Positions 9,369-21,100 of a DNA stretch of 64,000 nucleotides are shown here, piece after piece. The stretch lies in assembly GCF_910592395.1 (NCBI RefSeq), contig NC_088314.1, positions 8,248,001-8,312,000 of the forward strand, read 5' to 3'. Within the stretch, counting starts at the first letter, position 1; each line of letters begins with the position of its first letter. Source of the DNA: Lineus longissimus. Its lineage: Eukaryota > Nemertea > Pilidiophora > Heteronemertea > Lineidae. The translations under genes and the position numbers were made by a program. Under the pieces are notes generated by a model that worked only from the letters and a program-made list of their open reading frames with translations, was not told the DNA's origin and did no database searches.

Positions 9369-9413
9369 ATGAACTAACAAAATGGCCATTTCTTGTAAGG
9401 AAATGGGCATTTT

Positions 9414-10740
9414 CTGCACAACAGTAGCAGTGCATGATTCTACATCGGATAATCATATCAGACTTTTTTCCCCTTGATAATAGAAGCCCTTCGGCAATGG
9501 AAACACTTCGTGTCTCACGAATTAAAGCCTTAATCATTGTCAATAATTGATCTACGAGTCTTTTAGGGAAAACTATGAGATCTACAAATATGAATTATAA
9601 ATATGTATCAAGTTGTAATTACATATATCTTTTTTAACCCTTTTAACCCTTAGCAAATTCTTGACAAATTTACTTTGTGCTCCAGTTCTATTTTAACATG
9701 TGAAGAATCAGAAATTCTGACATCCATTGATGAAATTGTCAATCGACAGTTGTTAAATCCACTATTGTTGCATGCACACAGGGGTTTATTCTCTGCTTGC
9801 AATGTAGTAGGCAAAATAATATTTCAATGATGGGCACTGTGCCTTATCAATGTTTGACCACATGTCAAATCTCATTGCTCGCTTATATATCTTTGATGAT
9901 AATAATGTATTGCTCCACCACAGTCAGATTCCAGAAATCTGACCTCACGGTGTCAATGCTGAAATTAGGGTAGAAATTTGTTGTGATAATTTCATTATGA
10001 CTGATATTCAGAAGGCAGCCTATGTGTTTGCAAGCTTGTACATTTCATTACCGAGCATTATGTTTCGACTTAGTAATATGCATCTTCTTGGCGCATATCC
10101 GGCTCGCGAAGATATCTTGCATGTTTTCATAAGCTGTCGTTCCTCATTCCGTAACCATAGTTTGTATTCCCACTTGAGAAGATTTTGCCTTAAAGCTGAA
10201 CTGACATATTTATGCAAGGAACTCAGTGGTAAATAATGTTCTTTGCATTACCATGAACATTGCCGCATAGAAATATTCTTGATGGATTTCAGTTTGTTTA
10301 GAGTGGATTTCAGAAGGGCATGGTTGCTAGTGTACATGACTGGCATTACTATAAAACTGGAAAGGTTTGTTAATGTTTCAGTTCGGGAATTGATACTAAA
10401 CTGAAACAAAATTTACATATGAAATTATTGATATTTTATGAACAAAGAAAGTGTGCAGATACAAACAAACCTATCAACCAAGAGAACTTTCCGAATAATG
10501 ATATAGATGATAATCTTTTGCATAGCTATTAGTATTACTTGTCTCGACTGCTTGTCAAATCAACATATCGCATTGATTCAGTCAGTGTCAACAAATAGAG
10601 TTGTATGCTATCGGTAATGACCTATGTCATATTCTACTCAGATTACTTATCCTGTTCAATATCCCAAGTATTCATATGGGCAAAGTGATTACTAGTTAAT
10701 GCCTGATTAATTAAACCCTGATTAATTTGTTTTAGGCTAC
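9414..10740. other. No gene seen; AT-rich flank of the DIRS insertion
   Basis: Starts with the right half of the target site (CTGCACAACAG). Small open frames at 9997-10236 on both strands overlap and have no recognisable product. Probably intron if the plexin-like gene extends upstream. Confidence 0.5.
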
Positions 10741-10745
10741 TAGCT

Positions 10746-10915
10746 TTAACCACTTTCCTGCGATGGACTGCCACAGTCTGGCATCGGACTGTCGGCGCTC
10801 TGGTGTGCATTGCATGGAGTTCGCCATTTCATGTATTACGTCATAGGCTGCACAAATGTTAATCGTCGCTTATCAAATCATTTCTAAAATGGTCCGTAGC
10901 AAAGTGGGAAAGGAC
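10746..10915. mobile_element. Possible short terminal-inverted-repeat element
   Basis: AACCACTTTCCTGCGATGG near 10748 pairs imperfectly with CCGTAGCAAAGTGGGAAAGG near 10894. The left copy is preceded by TTTAA, recalling a TTAA target site as in piggyBac-type elements, but the right side lacks TTAA. It is GC-richer than the surroundings. Weak evidence. Confidence 0.25.
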
Positions 10916-11099
10916 CATATGGCACCATTCTATATCAATATTATTTCTCCTGTTTAAAATTGACAAGAAGAGAAATGATGTCAAGCAGGGACATTTTGGC
11001 AGATGATAATGGTATTGGTATCATTAGTGAATAGTACAGGGTGTTTGTGCATTCATGTTGACGATTTCATGAAAAAATCTTTCTGTTTCTATTTTGCAG

Positions 11100-11228
11100 G
11101 TTGTTTTGGAATCAAGCTTTCATGCTCAGGAATATGAAACAGTCAGTGTGGATACTACTAAAGTAAACAGCGATCTGCATTTCAGTCCGAACAAGCAGGA
11201 ATATATATACGTGATGACTAAACAAACG
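11100..11228 (+). CDS. Internal exon of a plexin-like gene (end of the Sema domain)
   Basis: A 129-bp exon (43 codons, phase 0 at both ends). It is preceded by a pyrimidine-rich tract and acceptor (TTTCTATTTTGCAG, ending 11099) and followed by a strong donor (GTAAGT at 11229-11234). The product contains EYETVSV, DLHFSP and YIYVMTKQT. This matches the last Sema blade of plexins, which has a YETV-V segment, a D-x-x-x-SP turn and a YVMT/YVLT strand just before the Pro-Val-x-x-Cys entry to the PSI domain. Plexins are single-pass receptors for semaphorins and this blade lies outside the cell. The boundaries are as I recall for plexin A genes, with the next exon starting just after the strand. No neighbouring exon was found: upstream ones would be beyond the DIRS insertion or outside the window, downstream ones beyond 64 kb or unrecognised. 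A semaphorin is possible but less likely. Confidence 0.7.
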
Positions 11229-11290
11229 GTAAGTGCGTCTTTATCGAAGCTGAATTTCGTAATGTCACTATCATATTAGATATTAGACAG

Positions 11291-11422
11291 TGAAACCTCT
11301 CTATTGAGGACAACCTCAGGACAGCTGTCCATACTTGAGAGGTGTCCTGGGTATTGAGGTCAAATTCAATTGGAAAGACCAATATTGGACCAAATGCAGT
11401 GTCCTCAAAGAGAGGTTTTTGG
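11291..11422. mobile_element. Short terminal-inverted-repeat element (AACCTCTCTATTGAGGAC family)
   Basis: The left end AAACCTCTCTATTGAGGAC is mirrored at the right by GTCCTCAAAGAGAGGTTTTT. The element is about 130 bp with no coding capacity, so it is MITE-like. Related ends occur at 11643-11690, 17606, 30091 and 62154. The termini recall those of pogo/Tigger-type transposons, an inference from memory. Confidence 0.55.
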
Positions 11423-11640
11423 TTCACCGTCTAGGTGAGTCTATACAATACCACAGTGTCCGTCGTCGTATCCTATCGATGATATTTGTATGGTAGTTAC
11501 TCCAAGCAACGATACATCACATGTCGTACTACTGTGGTTTGATCTATATACTATATGTGTAGCATGTTTCTTAACCAGGATGAATTCTTTACCACCAAAT
11601 ATCTATACAGTGAGCACAATGGCCCTTGGCCATTTCATCC
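11420..11640 (+). repeat. Dispersed repeat R1, copy 1 (internally deleted)
   Basis: It begins with a small hairpin (GGTTCACC ... GGTGAGTC), then CTATACAATAC and a CCGTCGTCGTATCC tract. From about 11475 it matches 25459-25622 almost continuously (TACTCC-AGCAA-GATACATCACATGTC and AGCATGTTTCTTAACCAGGA). About 230 bp present in copy 2 are missing here. It abuts the element at 11291-11422. Confidence 0.75.
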
Positions 11641-13598
11641 TTTATGGAGAGGTGTCCGCTATGGGGAGTTCCACTATATCATAGTGTATTGAGGCAAATT
11701 GAAATGGAATCAATCCTCCTTGAAAATGGCCCTATGGACTTTAGTTGTTCTCAATTGCCCCCCTCCTTATATCGATCAAAAATCTTTGGGCATTGTTTGC
11801 CTCCTGCCCTCTCCCGGCCATGTGTATTGCACCCTGACTGGTAATGAAGGGGATTCTACTAATGGACCAGATGATATTTTGAGCAATCCAACTAGACATC
11901 ACTCAGAACAAAACCACTCCACTGATGGAATATGTATGCTATCAAAGAAGAAAATGTGTCTTCAAATTTAATATCCTATCTCACACACTCAGCTTCCACA
12001 GGTGTCTATTACAAAAGGCAACCCTCCGGCAAATTCCGTCACATCACACTTTCTTGACAACCTTAATTTCATTATCCAGAAGTTTTTCTTTGAAAGCAAT
12101 AATTTTCTTTCATCTTGTCGGAATGGCCGCCAGTTATAAAAAGTAATATCAAGTCACATTACACTTTATAGAAAATCAAAGTACATATGAGATGATTTTG
12201 AAGTGTTTTTCTACCCCGTGGGTACGAACTGATTTAATTGATAGGCAACAGATTTGCGTTTGTGCTGAATTAAAAAACCAATGACTAAATAGATTCAGAG
12301 GAAGCTGCATGTTCTGCTGCTTTTTGCTGATTGCCTACTGACATACGCTATCCAACGATAGATTTTGCCTTTGAAAACATGCAAACTATGCAATACTTAA
12401 TCCGGTATTCTGTCACCAGCTTTAGTCCTAACCTAAGTGTAACCTTGTCACCAGAGCCACATGAACGCCATTACGAACATCAATAAGCTCTTTCAATACC
12501 AAATTCACCATTTTAGTATCGTTTTATACCTATTCATATGTAGCCAATGTATTTTCCATACACACCATTAATGCATCCATCAATATCGTCTCAAATGACC
12601 GGAATCTATACACTCTGCTTCCTGTATAAAACTGCTGTATTACCAAAGTCTTACCAATCAAATAGGCCTGAATCCTGTTTTCTCTTTTCTCTAGACTGAC
12701 AGTACATCAATGCATTGCCAACTTCAGCCATCTTAGCATGAAATAATGTCTGAAACAAAATGGTCAAAATCCATCCTGCATCTTGTGTTGAAACTGTACA
12801 TCAATGGATTAGAAACCATAGTCTTCTTAGCTTGAAATCATCTCCCCTTCTCATAAACAGCCCTTGGGAGAACACTGATTGTGGTGTAATTTGAACTCTA
12901 TAATTTCCAAATCGAAAATAGCAACTGAAATTGTAATCATTGGTGATATCACTGAACATTTGTAAGGGATAGTGTGTCAAAACATCGTTGTGACTGTGAA
13001 GTCAAAAGAAGGGGAGCGTTCCAAAAAATAATTCGAGATGTTGAATACGTAACGTCAAACGGTGATAGATTTTATTGGGTGGAGTCTAAAGATGACATGG
13101 TCTCCTTTCTGAAATGTAAATGTATCAATTTTTTTGTGCGAAGAAATACACCGGGTTTAAAAGTTCCTGTTTGGGATGATTTTATAGCATTGAATTTGTA
13201 ACATGAGCTGTAGTGTTTGGAATGAGACACTGGTGATTTTCTGGTTGGGGTAATTTTGTGAGGGTTGGTGTTGCTATAGAAAATGGAGAAGACGTCTGAT
13301 TGATTTTAAACTATATTCTTCTGATTATGGGTTTCTAGTTGTATTGGTTAGGATGTGTCAGGGTGACGTGTCTTATTATTTGAGTTGCAGAATGTTCTGG
13401 ATTAGAAAACAAAATATGTATAATCACAATACTGAATCCCTTTATGGACATTTGCAGAGCAGTTATTTGAGATGTTGGATATCAGGAGTAGAGATGCTAT
13501 TAAAACATGTTAGATTTTCATACGGTGAATTCTGGCTGCAATATGAACCAAGTCTCATCAACATGCCAATGTCACTCATAGTTCCTGGTACCAATAGT
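11641..13598. other. No gene seen; intron-like sequence
   Basis: Contains a fragment like the terminal-inverted-repeat family (GAGAGGTGTCCGCTATGGGG near 11647). Open frames at 11699-11971 and 12974-13201 are short. The latter starts at GTG and reads protein-like in places, but lacks splice sites or a known family. Confidence 0.5.
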
Positions 13599-13681
13599 GG
13601 CGGATAAGACAAGCTTCAGAAACATCTAATAGCATCCTTTGGCGGATCAGACAAGCTTCAGAAACATCTAACAGCATCCTT
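13599..13681 (+). repeat. 42-bp tandem duplication
   Basis: GGCGGAT(A/C)AGACAAGCTTCAG begins at 13599 and again at 13641. The two copies differ at two or three positions. Confidence 0.85.
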
Positions 13682-14944
13682 GTAAGCAAAGACAGGAAGG
13701 AACTGCCTGCTTAAGTCAAAATCAAAAGGAGGTGTCAGTAATTAGCTATGATGTGGGTTTGGTTGAATTTAGCTATACCTTGAATTGCACGTCAGGCTGA
13801 GCACACAAGGTTTTAAGTATCGATCCCCTCAGACACATCCAAAAGGCAAACAAGGGTTGCGAAAAAACACATTTCTAAATCTATGAAAAAGATGGCAGCT
13901 TGCATCAAAATGAAAAGAAAGTGTCCGTTCTGTCCAATAAACCAATACCAGCCTGCCACTTCTGATACTAACAACTGTCAATTGGGAAGTGATGACACAT
14001 ACAACAGGCAGAACAATCATTCGAGTGCATATGAATGACATGCCAGCTTTAAATCTTTGATTCAAGTTTGTGTTGAGCAAAACCCGAAGCGCAAACGAAC
14101 TGCCAATTAAAAATTTAGATCAAAAGGGGCTGCCAATTCCCTCGCACAAGTCGATGCTGAATATTGAAAATTGCCTTCTGTTGACTTGGTTGATACGCAC
14201 CCCACAGCAACAAAATCAGCGGCACAAAAACTAAAACCAATTTGATTGAAAAATGCTGGGATTATTCAATTGTGGAGTCGCTGTGCTTGGAGCTATGGCG
14301 CCCGCTAATAGACGCTACTGCTAGCGATGCTATGCTGCATCAATTTGTGTTGACGGGAATGACAACATGAGGCATGGCTCATTTCATCGTCAGATTGAAG
14401 CTTGTTGACATGCATTTTTGGGTCGATGAAGGCAAAGCAACAGTAAACGGGTTGGGGTTAGTATTCTAAGTCTTTAGCAAATTTCAAAATTATAGGCGCA
14501 ATATTTTTCAAGTTTGCAGTATTTCCCTAAAGACGATACCATTTAAATGATATCAGTTTTTGCCGTTGGCATGTTTGGGGATGTGTTACCTGACCTGAAA
14601 GGTTCAATATTTCCTTTACTGGCTGTGTAGTTCGCACTTGGATGTGGCCAAGTCATAGCGAGCGCACTGGTACCGGTTGTTGACCGTCAACTGTGAAAAC
14701 ACACATTATACTTACCAGTGTCCACAGAAAAGAAACTTGTGAAAACAAACCACAGGCACCGAGACGAATTAATTTGGAAGTGTTAGGGATTGATAGAAGT
14801 ATCACTCATACATAGTCCATGTCGTTATTTCATGAAGCGAGGAGGTATCCTCTCTTCTACGCAGATGTCTGTGTTCAGTAGACAATCCTTGCACCATTTG
14901 ATAGGTTGATGTTGGCAAAGCGCTTTCGGTAGCGAGACCTGCTA
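13682..14944. other. No gene seen
   Basis: Mixed-composition sequence with a GC-richer patch at about 14270-14360. The minus-strand frame at 13829-14080 has no recognisable product. Confidence 0.5.
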
Positions 14945-15262
14945 TCACTGCTTCAGAAGATATTCCACTTCAAACCTTTTGAGATGGAGGTTCTCCTTCT
15001 TGTTTGAGCTTTGCCGTACGAAAGAAATCACAGGTTCATAGCTGCTGGCCATTTCTTTCATAATCAAATTGTTGGAGTCTGATGCTTCCTTATTTTCATT
15101 TGAGCTAGAGATGCTGTCATAATGGAGTCTGCCATTGTTCGTTATTCCGCCGCTATCTTTCGTCCAGACGTCACAATTCGAAAGATGAGCTGATGCTTTT
15201 TTCAAGCCGCGTCTTTCCGATGTTGAAACGAATGCTTTGGTTGCATTTTGGAAGGTTTTCAC
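14945..15262 (-). other. Protein-like open frame, possibly a 3'-terminal coding exon
   Basis: About 105 codons, open from a TAA upstream to TGA, with no ATG before the last third. The product is hydrophilic and rich in Ser, Asn, Lys and Glu (SISSSNENKEASDSNN, then LHLKRFEVEYLLKQ before the stop). That resembles a cytoplasmic tail or loop more than chance translation. A weak acceptor (CCATCCACTGAG) precedes it. No family recognised, and no upstream exon found. Confidence 0.22.
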
Positions 15263-17605
15263 TCTCAGTGGATGGTAAAATTACAATTTCTTCCCAAGGA
15301 ATATTGCGTAGCTGTCTGTTATGAAGCCATTACCCAAAGAAAATGAACAGTGTCGGGTGAACAGTGACCGGACTTTAATATCGTTTTGTTTGGTGGCAAC
15401 ACCCCTTGGTTGAAAAACAAGATATTTTCAAAAATGACATTATGTTAAAGAGTTATGAAATTAAACCCATCACGGTGCATAGACCCATTTTTGGAAATCT
15501 TGCATTGAAAACAATGTATTTTAAAAAAATGATATGTCGAGGCAGAACACATGCCTCAGTATGAATGTGCAGTTTCAGCTATTAAAGAAAACGCCGGGTA
15601 TCGTCAAGAAAAACACCCGATATTTTTACAGCCGACCCCAAGGCGGCAGTCTCACTCATCCTGTCTGCCTCTGCTTTTAGAGAAAATGGACCAAATTGAT
15701 GGCATCCCAACGTTTTATTGTAGCGGTTGTCTTTTAATTGGAACAGCTGATTTCACTCAATCACTAAATTTGCCTCGGGGATATTTGCAGATTTTTTGCC
15801 TATTGGTTTGAATAAGCTGTGATAAAGTGTGATTGAACGAATGGGAGGTATGCGGAAGCACTTAGTTTAATGCTCCCTGTCAAATTCTGGAATGAATTTT
15901 TCAGGACAGATCCACCAGAACTTTCAAATCAAGCACCTCAGCCCTTCTATTCTAATCTCCCTGAAATACTATCACTGTATGTTTTGCTACCGCCTGGAAG
16001 AAACCTCCATCATTATCAGACAATAAGCCTCATAAAAACCAAAGTCGTCTCAGTTATTGGAAGATACTCTAAAAAAAAGACAATTTCCCTCGCGTTAATA
16101 GATAGTATAGCTCATGCTAGGCAGGGCAATCACATGATTACGAAAAGATTGGATGCCTCGGTCTGCCTTGTTTGGAAAGCAATAACCATGTCAAACCTCA
16201 GAACAGACAAGATTCTACATGAAATGTAAAAAATACGGGTATTGCCATGGTTATTCTTCTTTTTGCCTTGTTGAGTCCGTTGACAAGCAATACAAGGGGA
16301 TCTGTAACGGCAGGGAAACCAAGGGACCTACAATTTTCTTCTAGGGTTACAACTTTGGTGAGCTGCTCTGTTGCCATATGCAGTAATATCTGCAGATTAC
16401 AAGAGAAAAAGCCAAGAAGAAACTATGTTGGCGCTAAAAAAAGTAATCGGTGAAGAAAAGGAAACTGTAGCCAAGTCAGCTCACGCAAGGATATTGGATG
16501 GTACTGGTGAAGAAGTCGATTTCCTTCAGGGCTTTGTGATGTTGTTTCTTTTTTGGGCAAGGCAAGAACTTGTAGGGAAATTGGTGACTTTCTGACAGTT
16601 GCGATGAAACACAGGCATTTTGGCCGCTGTAGGCAAGGCTGGAGCTATAGGCTAGGCACTGGGAGAAAAGAAATGTCTTTCAAAGATCATCGAACATTTC
16701 AAGACATCTATTGGGTTCCCTGGTGGTGGGTTGAAAGTATGAAGACGTGCCTTGCCTGAGGAAGGGGGCAGTCATATTGTTGATTAGCAGCACCAAAAAC
16801 AGATAGCATGGTACAATGGATCTTCGCTTTGCTCAGGCGAAAAATCGTTTTACAAAATTGTTTTATCCAAAGGTTATAAAATGTCACCACTACTTTTTTA
16901 TTGCCTCTTGAAAAAGTGCAACATACATTATCAGGCTTTATCCCCAGTTTTACCTGAAGCGAGCTTAATCAGCTTCAACACTCCTTTTTGTTGCTGTTTG
17001 AAAAAATAGCGACAACATTGAATGCCTGTCACCTCCACCCGATATCGTGGCAGTTATTGGCATGTTACGCCAATCTGTTTGGCGTACCGTATGATGTTGT
17101 TGCCTGGTGTGGTTGCGTGCAGGGGTGGTTGTCGTCGCAACAGTAACACACTGCTCCAGTAGTGCTTAGTCCGCTGTGCATATTTAGAAGGGCACTGTAC
17201 CCTCCCGCTCCTAGGGGGCACCACTGTGTCCTTTTTACCCCCTAAAATGGTCCCAGCCCCCTAGAAACCAAAATAATATTTACTTTTGTGAAAAACCTCT
17301 ACAGGTGCATATTTGTGTGGGCTCAGAAGCTCATAAGCTTCCTTGAAAAATGACCTAACACTATGAGTTACCGATAACAGCAAGTCATCGTGACCTTTGC
17401 GTGATCAAAATTGGGGTGATTCGTGTCAATTTTTTCATTTCAATCTGCTCAACTCCTTGTCAGAGCATGCTTTGAACCTCTGATAAGATATCACTGGCTA
17501 TGTTGACAAATCCAAGAAAAGTTTTGTGTTATTTGAAGAAAAGCTCTCTAAGAAGATCAATAAATAACAGAGGTTGGAGCCATAGGTGCCATTTCCAGAT
17601 AAGGA
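15263..17605. other. No gene seen; intron-like sequence
   Basis: Small frames at 15551-15811 and 15870-16229 begin with ATG but lack any recognisable domain or codon pattern. A GC-richer patch at about 17040-17280 includes repeated GCC-AAT/GGCGTA words and several runs of C and G. Confidence 0.5.
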
Positions 17606-17688
17606 ACCTTCTTAAGTGAAAACCTCTATTAAGGACAGTGCTTCTCGGTCCTGAGGGTGTCCTAAATAAAGAGATTCTGCTGTATTCT
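17606..17688. mobile_element. Fragment of the terminal-inverted-repeat family
   Basis: AACCTCTATTAAGGACAG followed by GGTCCTGAGGGTGTCCT and an AAAGAGATTCTGCTGTA end. It matches 30091-30171 closely across its whole length. Confidence 0.6.
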
Positions 17689-17830
17689 AATGGGGAAACA
17701 CCTTGTCAACAACAGTTAAACACTTTTATATAGGAACAGAACGGCTATGAACCATGCTGATGACATTCCTTTTGACCCCCTGCGTCATGCTGACCTACCT
17801 ATGATGATCCACCTCTGAAAAGTCCCACAT

Positions 17831-18127
17831 CTATACTATAATGCGCGTTGTGGCCGCTAAATAGGAGGCGATTTTTGTTTCAAAATTGGGCCTCGAAAAT
17901 GCATTGAATTCTTGCAACTTTTGGTTTCGTAGGTGTGGATCATAAGTAAGAGTGTCACTGAGGGTGTCATACGTCGAATATCTTGGTGGTTTTAGAATAA
18001 ATAACAACTTTTCAGAGAGCACGTCGACTGGAGAGCTCCGCTCATTCTCAAAAGCATACACAAACTTCACGCATATTCTCCCTGCCACATCAGTATTAGC
18101 TTCCAGTACGTATGTAGTGCTACACAA
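17831..18127 (-). other. Protein-like open frame of unknown identity
   Basis: 98 codons on the minus strand, ending in a stop. The product includes YVLEANTDVAGRICVKFVYA and KPPRYSTYDTLSDTLTY, with balanced composition. No family recognised, no clear splice sites. Possibly part of an old element. Confidence 0.15.
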
Positions 18128-21100
18128 CCTGGTCCATGGTGCAGGGTATTAGCAGGGAGATTAATGATTAGCCTATTCTATTTTAGTTCTATTCGAGAAA
18201 CAGTTATGCCAGGATGGACAAAATATGTACAGTGGCCAGCGCTTGCTCTTTGATTTATTCTTTACTGACTGATGTTGTCAGTTTGAATTGTGTTCTGCAT
18301 CTCTCCATGCACCTGGCTTTGATCCGACAGTGGCATTGGGTACGGGAGTGGGTAGGTGATATGCCTAATATGTCAGGGCCTTATTTGGAACAGGACCTGC
18401 TGTCACTGGTCTCAATGCATTGTGTAAAATAGCGTACTCCAATCAATCTATTGGGGGTTGCATGTAGATAGCAGCAATAAGTCCCTAAATGCAGTTCATT
18501 GCGTGTTTAACCTTTAATAAAACTTCAGTAACGTTAGAAATTTTTAAAAATGTAGTTCAATCATCGTGCCCATTTAACTAATGTATATTACATTTCAACT
18601 TTGCCCGCTCCATGGGTATATGCTAGTTTTATAAATAGAACATGAAACCAAGGCTCGGCTTGAATCTGTATACTTAACCGCCAGACATGTCTCTGCTATA
18701 ACTGTGCCATCATCGCTAACTTCCTCATGAATTTTTTATCTGTTTGACTCTGGTAGAGAATTGATGGGGAGTGTGTATGCAGATCATATGATGTATGAGT
18801 TCTTGCGCTGATATAATATGGTTGGTTATATTTGCCTGTCAGTCTGACATGGAGAAATTGGTCCTGTTCTTGATGGAGAGGGCGGACTTTGATTAAGTGC
18901 TGTAGTACCTTTGTTAACTTGAAGTACTGACAGCTGATTAAACCATTCTTTAATATCTCTCTGTCTGAAATTTTTGTGCACTGTATATTTGGGATTATTA
19001 ACTGCCAATATCTTAAATCTATATTGTTACTGTTGTTTAATTTGCGTTTTGATCTATCTACTTAAGGTAAGTTTGATTTTGAAGTCTCGTAAGACCAGGT
19101 AGGCTGTCCAATTCCAATGGTAAATGTGATAAAAATAGCTCCCCCTCACAGAAAGCTTATCTTTTCTTGTTAGAGATTTTGCAAAATGCAACGTATTTTA
19201 TTTAACCAAACTGGCTAATCCTTGTTCATGTTGTTCTCTGTAATTTCCGCCACAACGAGATTGGAAGCCACAGATGCGAACTTGCATTCTTAAAATGATT
19301 TCGTTGAAGAATTTTTATGTAGCTCCGCTAAATGATTGATGAGGTATAAAACGTTGCTGGTACTGGGAGCGTGTTGAGGAAATTAGCAGCGAGGTTTTGT
19401 CGCTGGGAAATGGTGTTGGTGGCAGAAGTGGTGCGAGTTGATTGCAACGTGCCGAGAGTGCATTGCCTGTTTCGAGGGGGGAAGGGGGGATATTGAGGCT
19501 CATGCTGTATATGGCAACGGGTCTGTTTTCATTTCCTTGAGACTATGTTTTAAATGTCTTAAATGGTTGCATTTCTGATTGGTTTCCTCAAGTCAACATT
19601 GATCAGAATACCGTGCATAATACTGCTGCCAACATGGGACCGAATTTCCTTAAATTGGCCATAAGAATTAGAAAAATCAAGATAACGTTTGCTGAAGTTG
19701 CGTCACCAGTGGTCATGTGTATGTGTCATACCAACACTGATCACCGGTTCTTGTCATTGGCACTTGCGATGACCGATGCAAACAAGCGATTATTGTCACA
19801 TGCGATCATGACTGATTGCAGGTCGCAGTGACAAAAATCTCTCGTTTGCGGGCTGCTTTGAAAGTATGCTGAATAGAAGGGACTGATTAGTAACCAGAAT
19901 CATACCTCCCGCATATTGTTGCTGTTCACGATGCAGCCATATTTTGCGTAGATGTCATTATTAGTTCATCCAATTCCACACCCCAATCTCATATTGCTCA
20001 AATGGTTCTCGAGTTCTCTATGGAAATTAGCAATTTGTGCAATATTGCATGCAATCAGTGTTGGATATCTATAGAAATAATCGTTTTCCAGAATCTTGCC
20101 GCATCATCAACGCAGAAGCTCGATTTAGCCTCTGAGTTTATATCCACTCTTTCAGGAGATTGTTAGACAGTGTTGTGATTTAGGCATTGCAGTGAAAAAC
20201 AGAATGGGAAAGTTAATTTGTTGATATATTGTCATCTTCCTGCATAATCGCCATAGCATCTCTTTCTCAGCACCCTTGAGCAAAAGTTATCACCAGTCAC
20301 ATCACGAAAAGACCGATCAGAATCCTTAAATGGAAGATGTACAGCTAATTTGTGAATAATTGTGTTCCATCATGGTGTCTGCAGGATTAATAATTTAAAA
20401 GAAATGACTAATTCAATTCAAAATTCAATATTTGGTAATGGATGAAGATTAATGTATCTTAATGCACTATTAATGTGCCACTGTATCATTGGCATGCTGT
20501 GTGAAATTTGATTTGATTATGCCTCGTCCAGTCATGCACTAACCTTATCAGCTCATTCTGTTTTCCTTGCGCTCACGTCTCATTAGCAAATTGACTAGGG
20601 TACCAGACTAGTAACTTTCACACACTAAAGAGTTCTTTATAGAATTTGGTTATCAGTTATTGGCCCACCCTTGAGATCACATGAAGAATCGTTCAACAAC
20701 CCGATCCACCTCCACTTCAAATGCCATCTCATATCACCCAAAAACAATATTTCGAAACATCCCTGTGAAGTTTGTTTGATCCTGCCCCCCCCCCCCCCAA
20801 GATATCAGTCGGTTTTATGCTACAGTGGTGCATTCATGAATTGTTCATGAGTTTAATGGCTACTTCAGCAGCAGGCAAAGTGAATTATAAAAATGAGATA
20901 CCAGCAGGATTTGTTACAGGTATTGGTTTCCTCCGGCAGTGTTCAGATGGTTTGTTTCTGTTCGTTGTAAGCAGTGTGAAAGAGAGTTGTTGTCTTTCAA
21001 TAACTGTATTGTAGAAGCCAAACTTTGTGATACCCCCTGTGATGACTTGATTCATTGTCTATGCATGCCTTGTAGAGACCACATTGCCTTCTGAATATTA

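Larger units (their letters stand above)
2855..9413 (+). mobile_element. DIRS-type tyrosine-recombinase retrotransposon, nearly intact
   Basis: A 6.56-kb element with the full DIRS architecture: inverted terminal repeats (2872-3043 and 9197-9368), outer ends that differ from each other, and an internal complementary region (9052-9149) that pairs with both outer ends. Its three coding regions are Gag-like, RT-RNase H with a methylase-like tail, and tyrosine recombinase. It has no DDE integrase or aspartic protease, as expected for this order. The ends were set by the internal region: bases 9052-9093 are the exact complement of 2855-2896, and 9088-9149 the exact complement of 9352-9413. The two ends share CATTTT, which lies once at each border, so integration probably used this core and left no ordinary target duplication. 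The ITRs differ at one site in 172, suggesting recent insertion. A one-base shift in the RT frame is the only obvious lesion. Confidence 0.95.

Noticed and set aside
12974-13201. 75-codon frame reading protein-like around a Trp-rich stretch
   Set aside because: Begins at GTG, no family, no splice sites; too little to call.
15870-16229. 119-codon plus-strand frame with ATG
   Set aside because: No motif, no homology that I recognise, no splice or promoter context.
20785-20798. Run of 14 C's
   Set aside because: A simple homopolymer, prone to assembly error; no associated feature.
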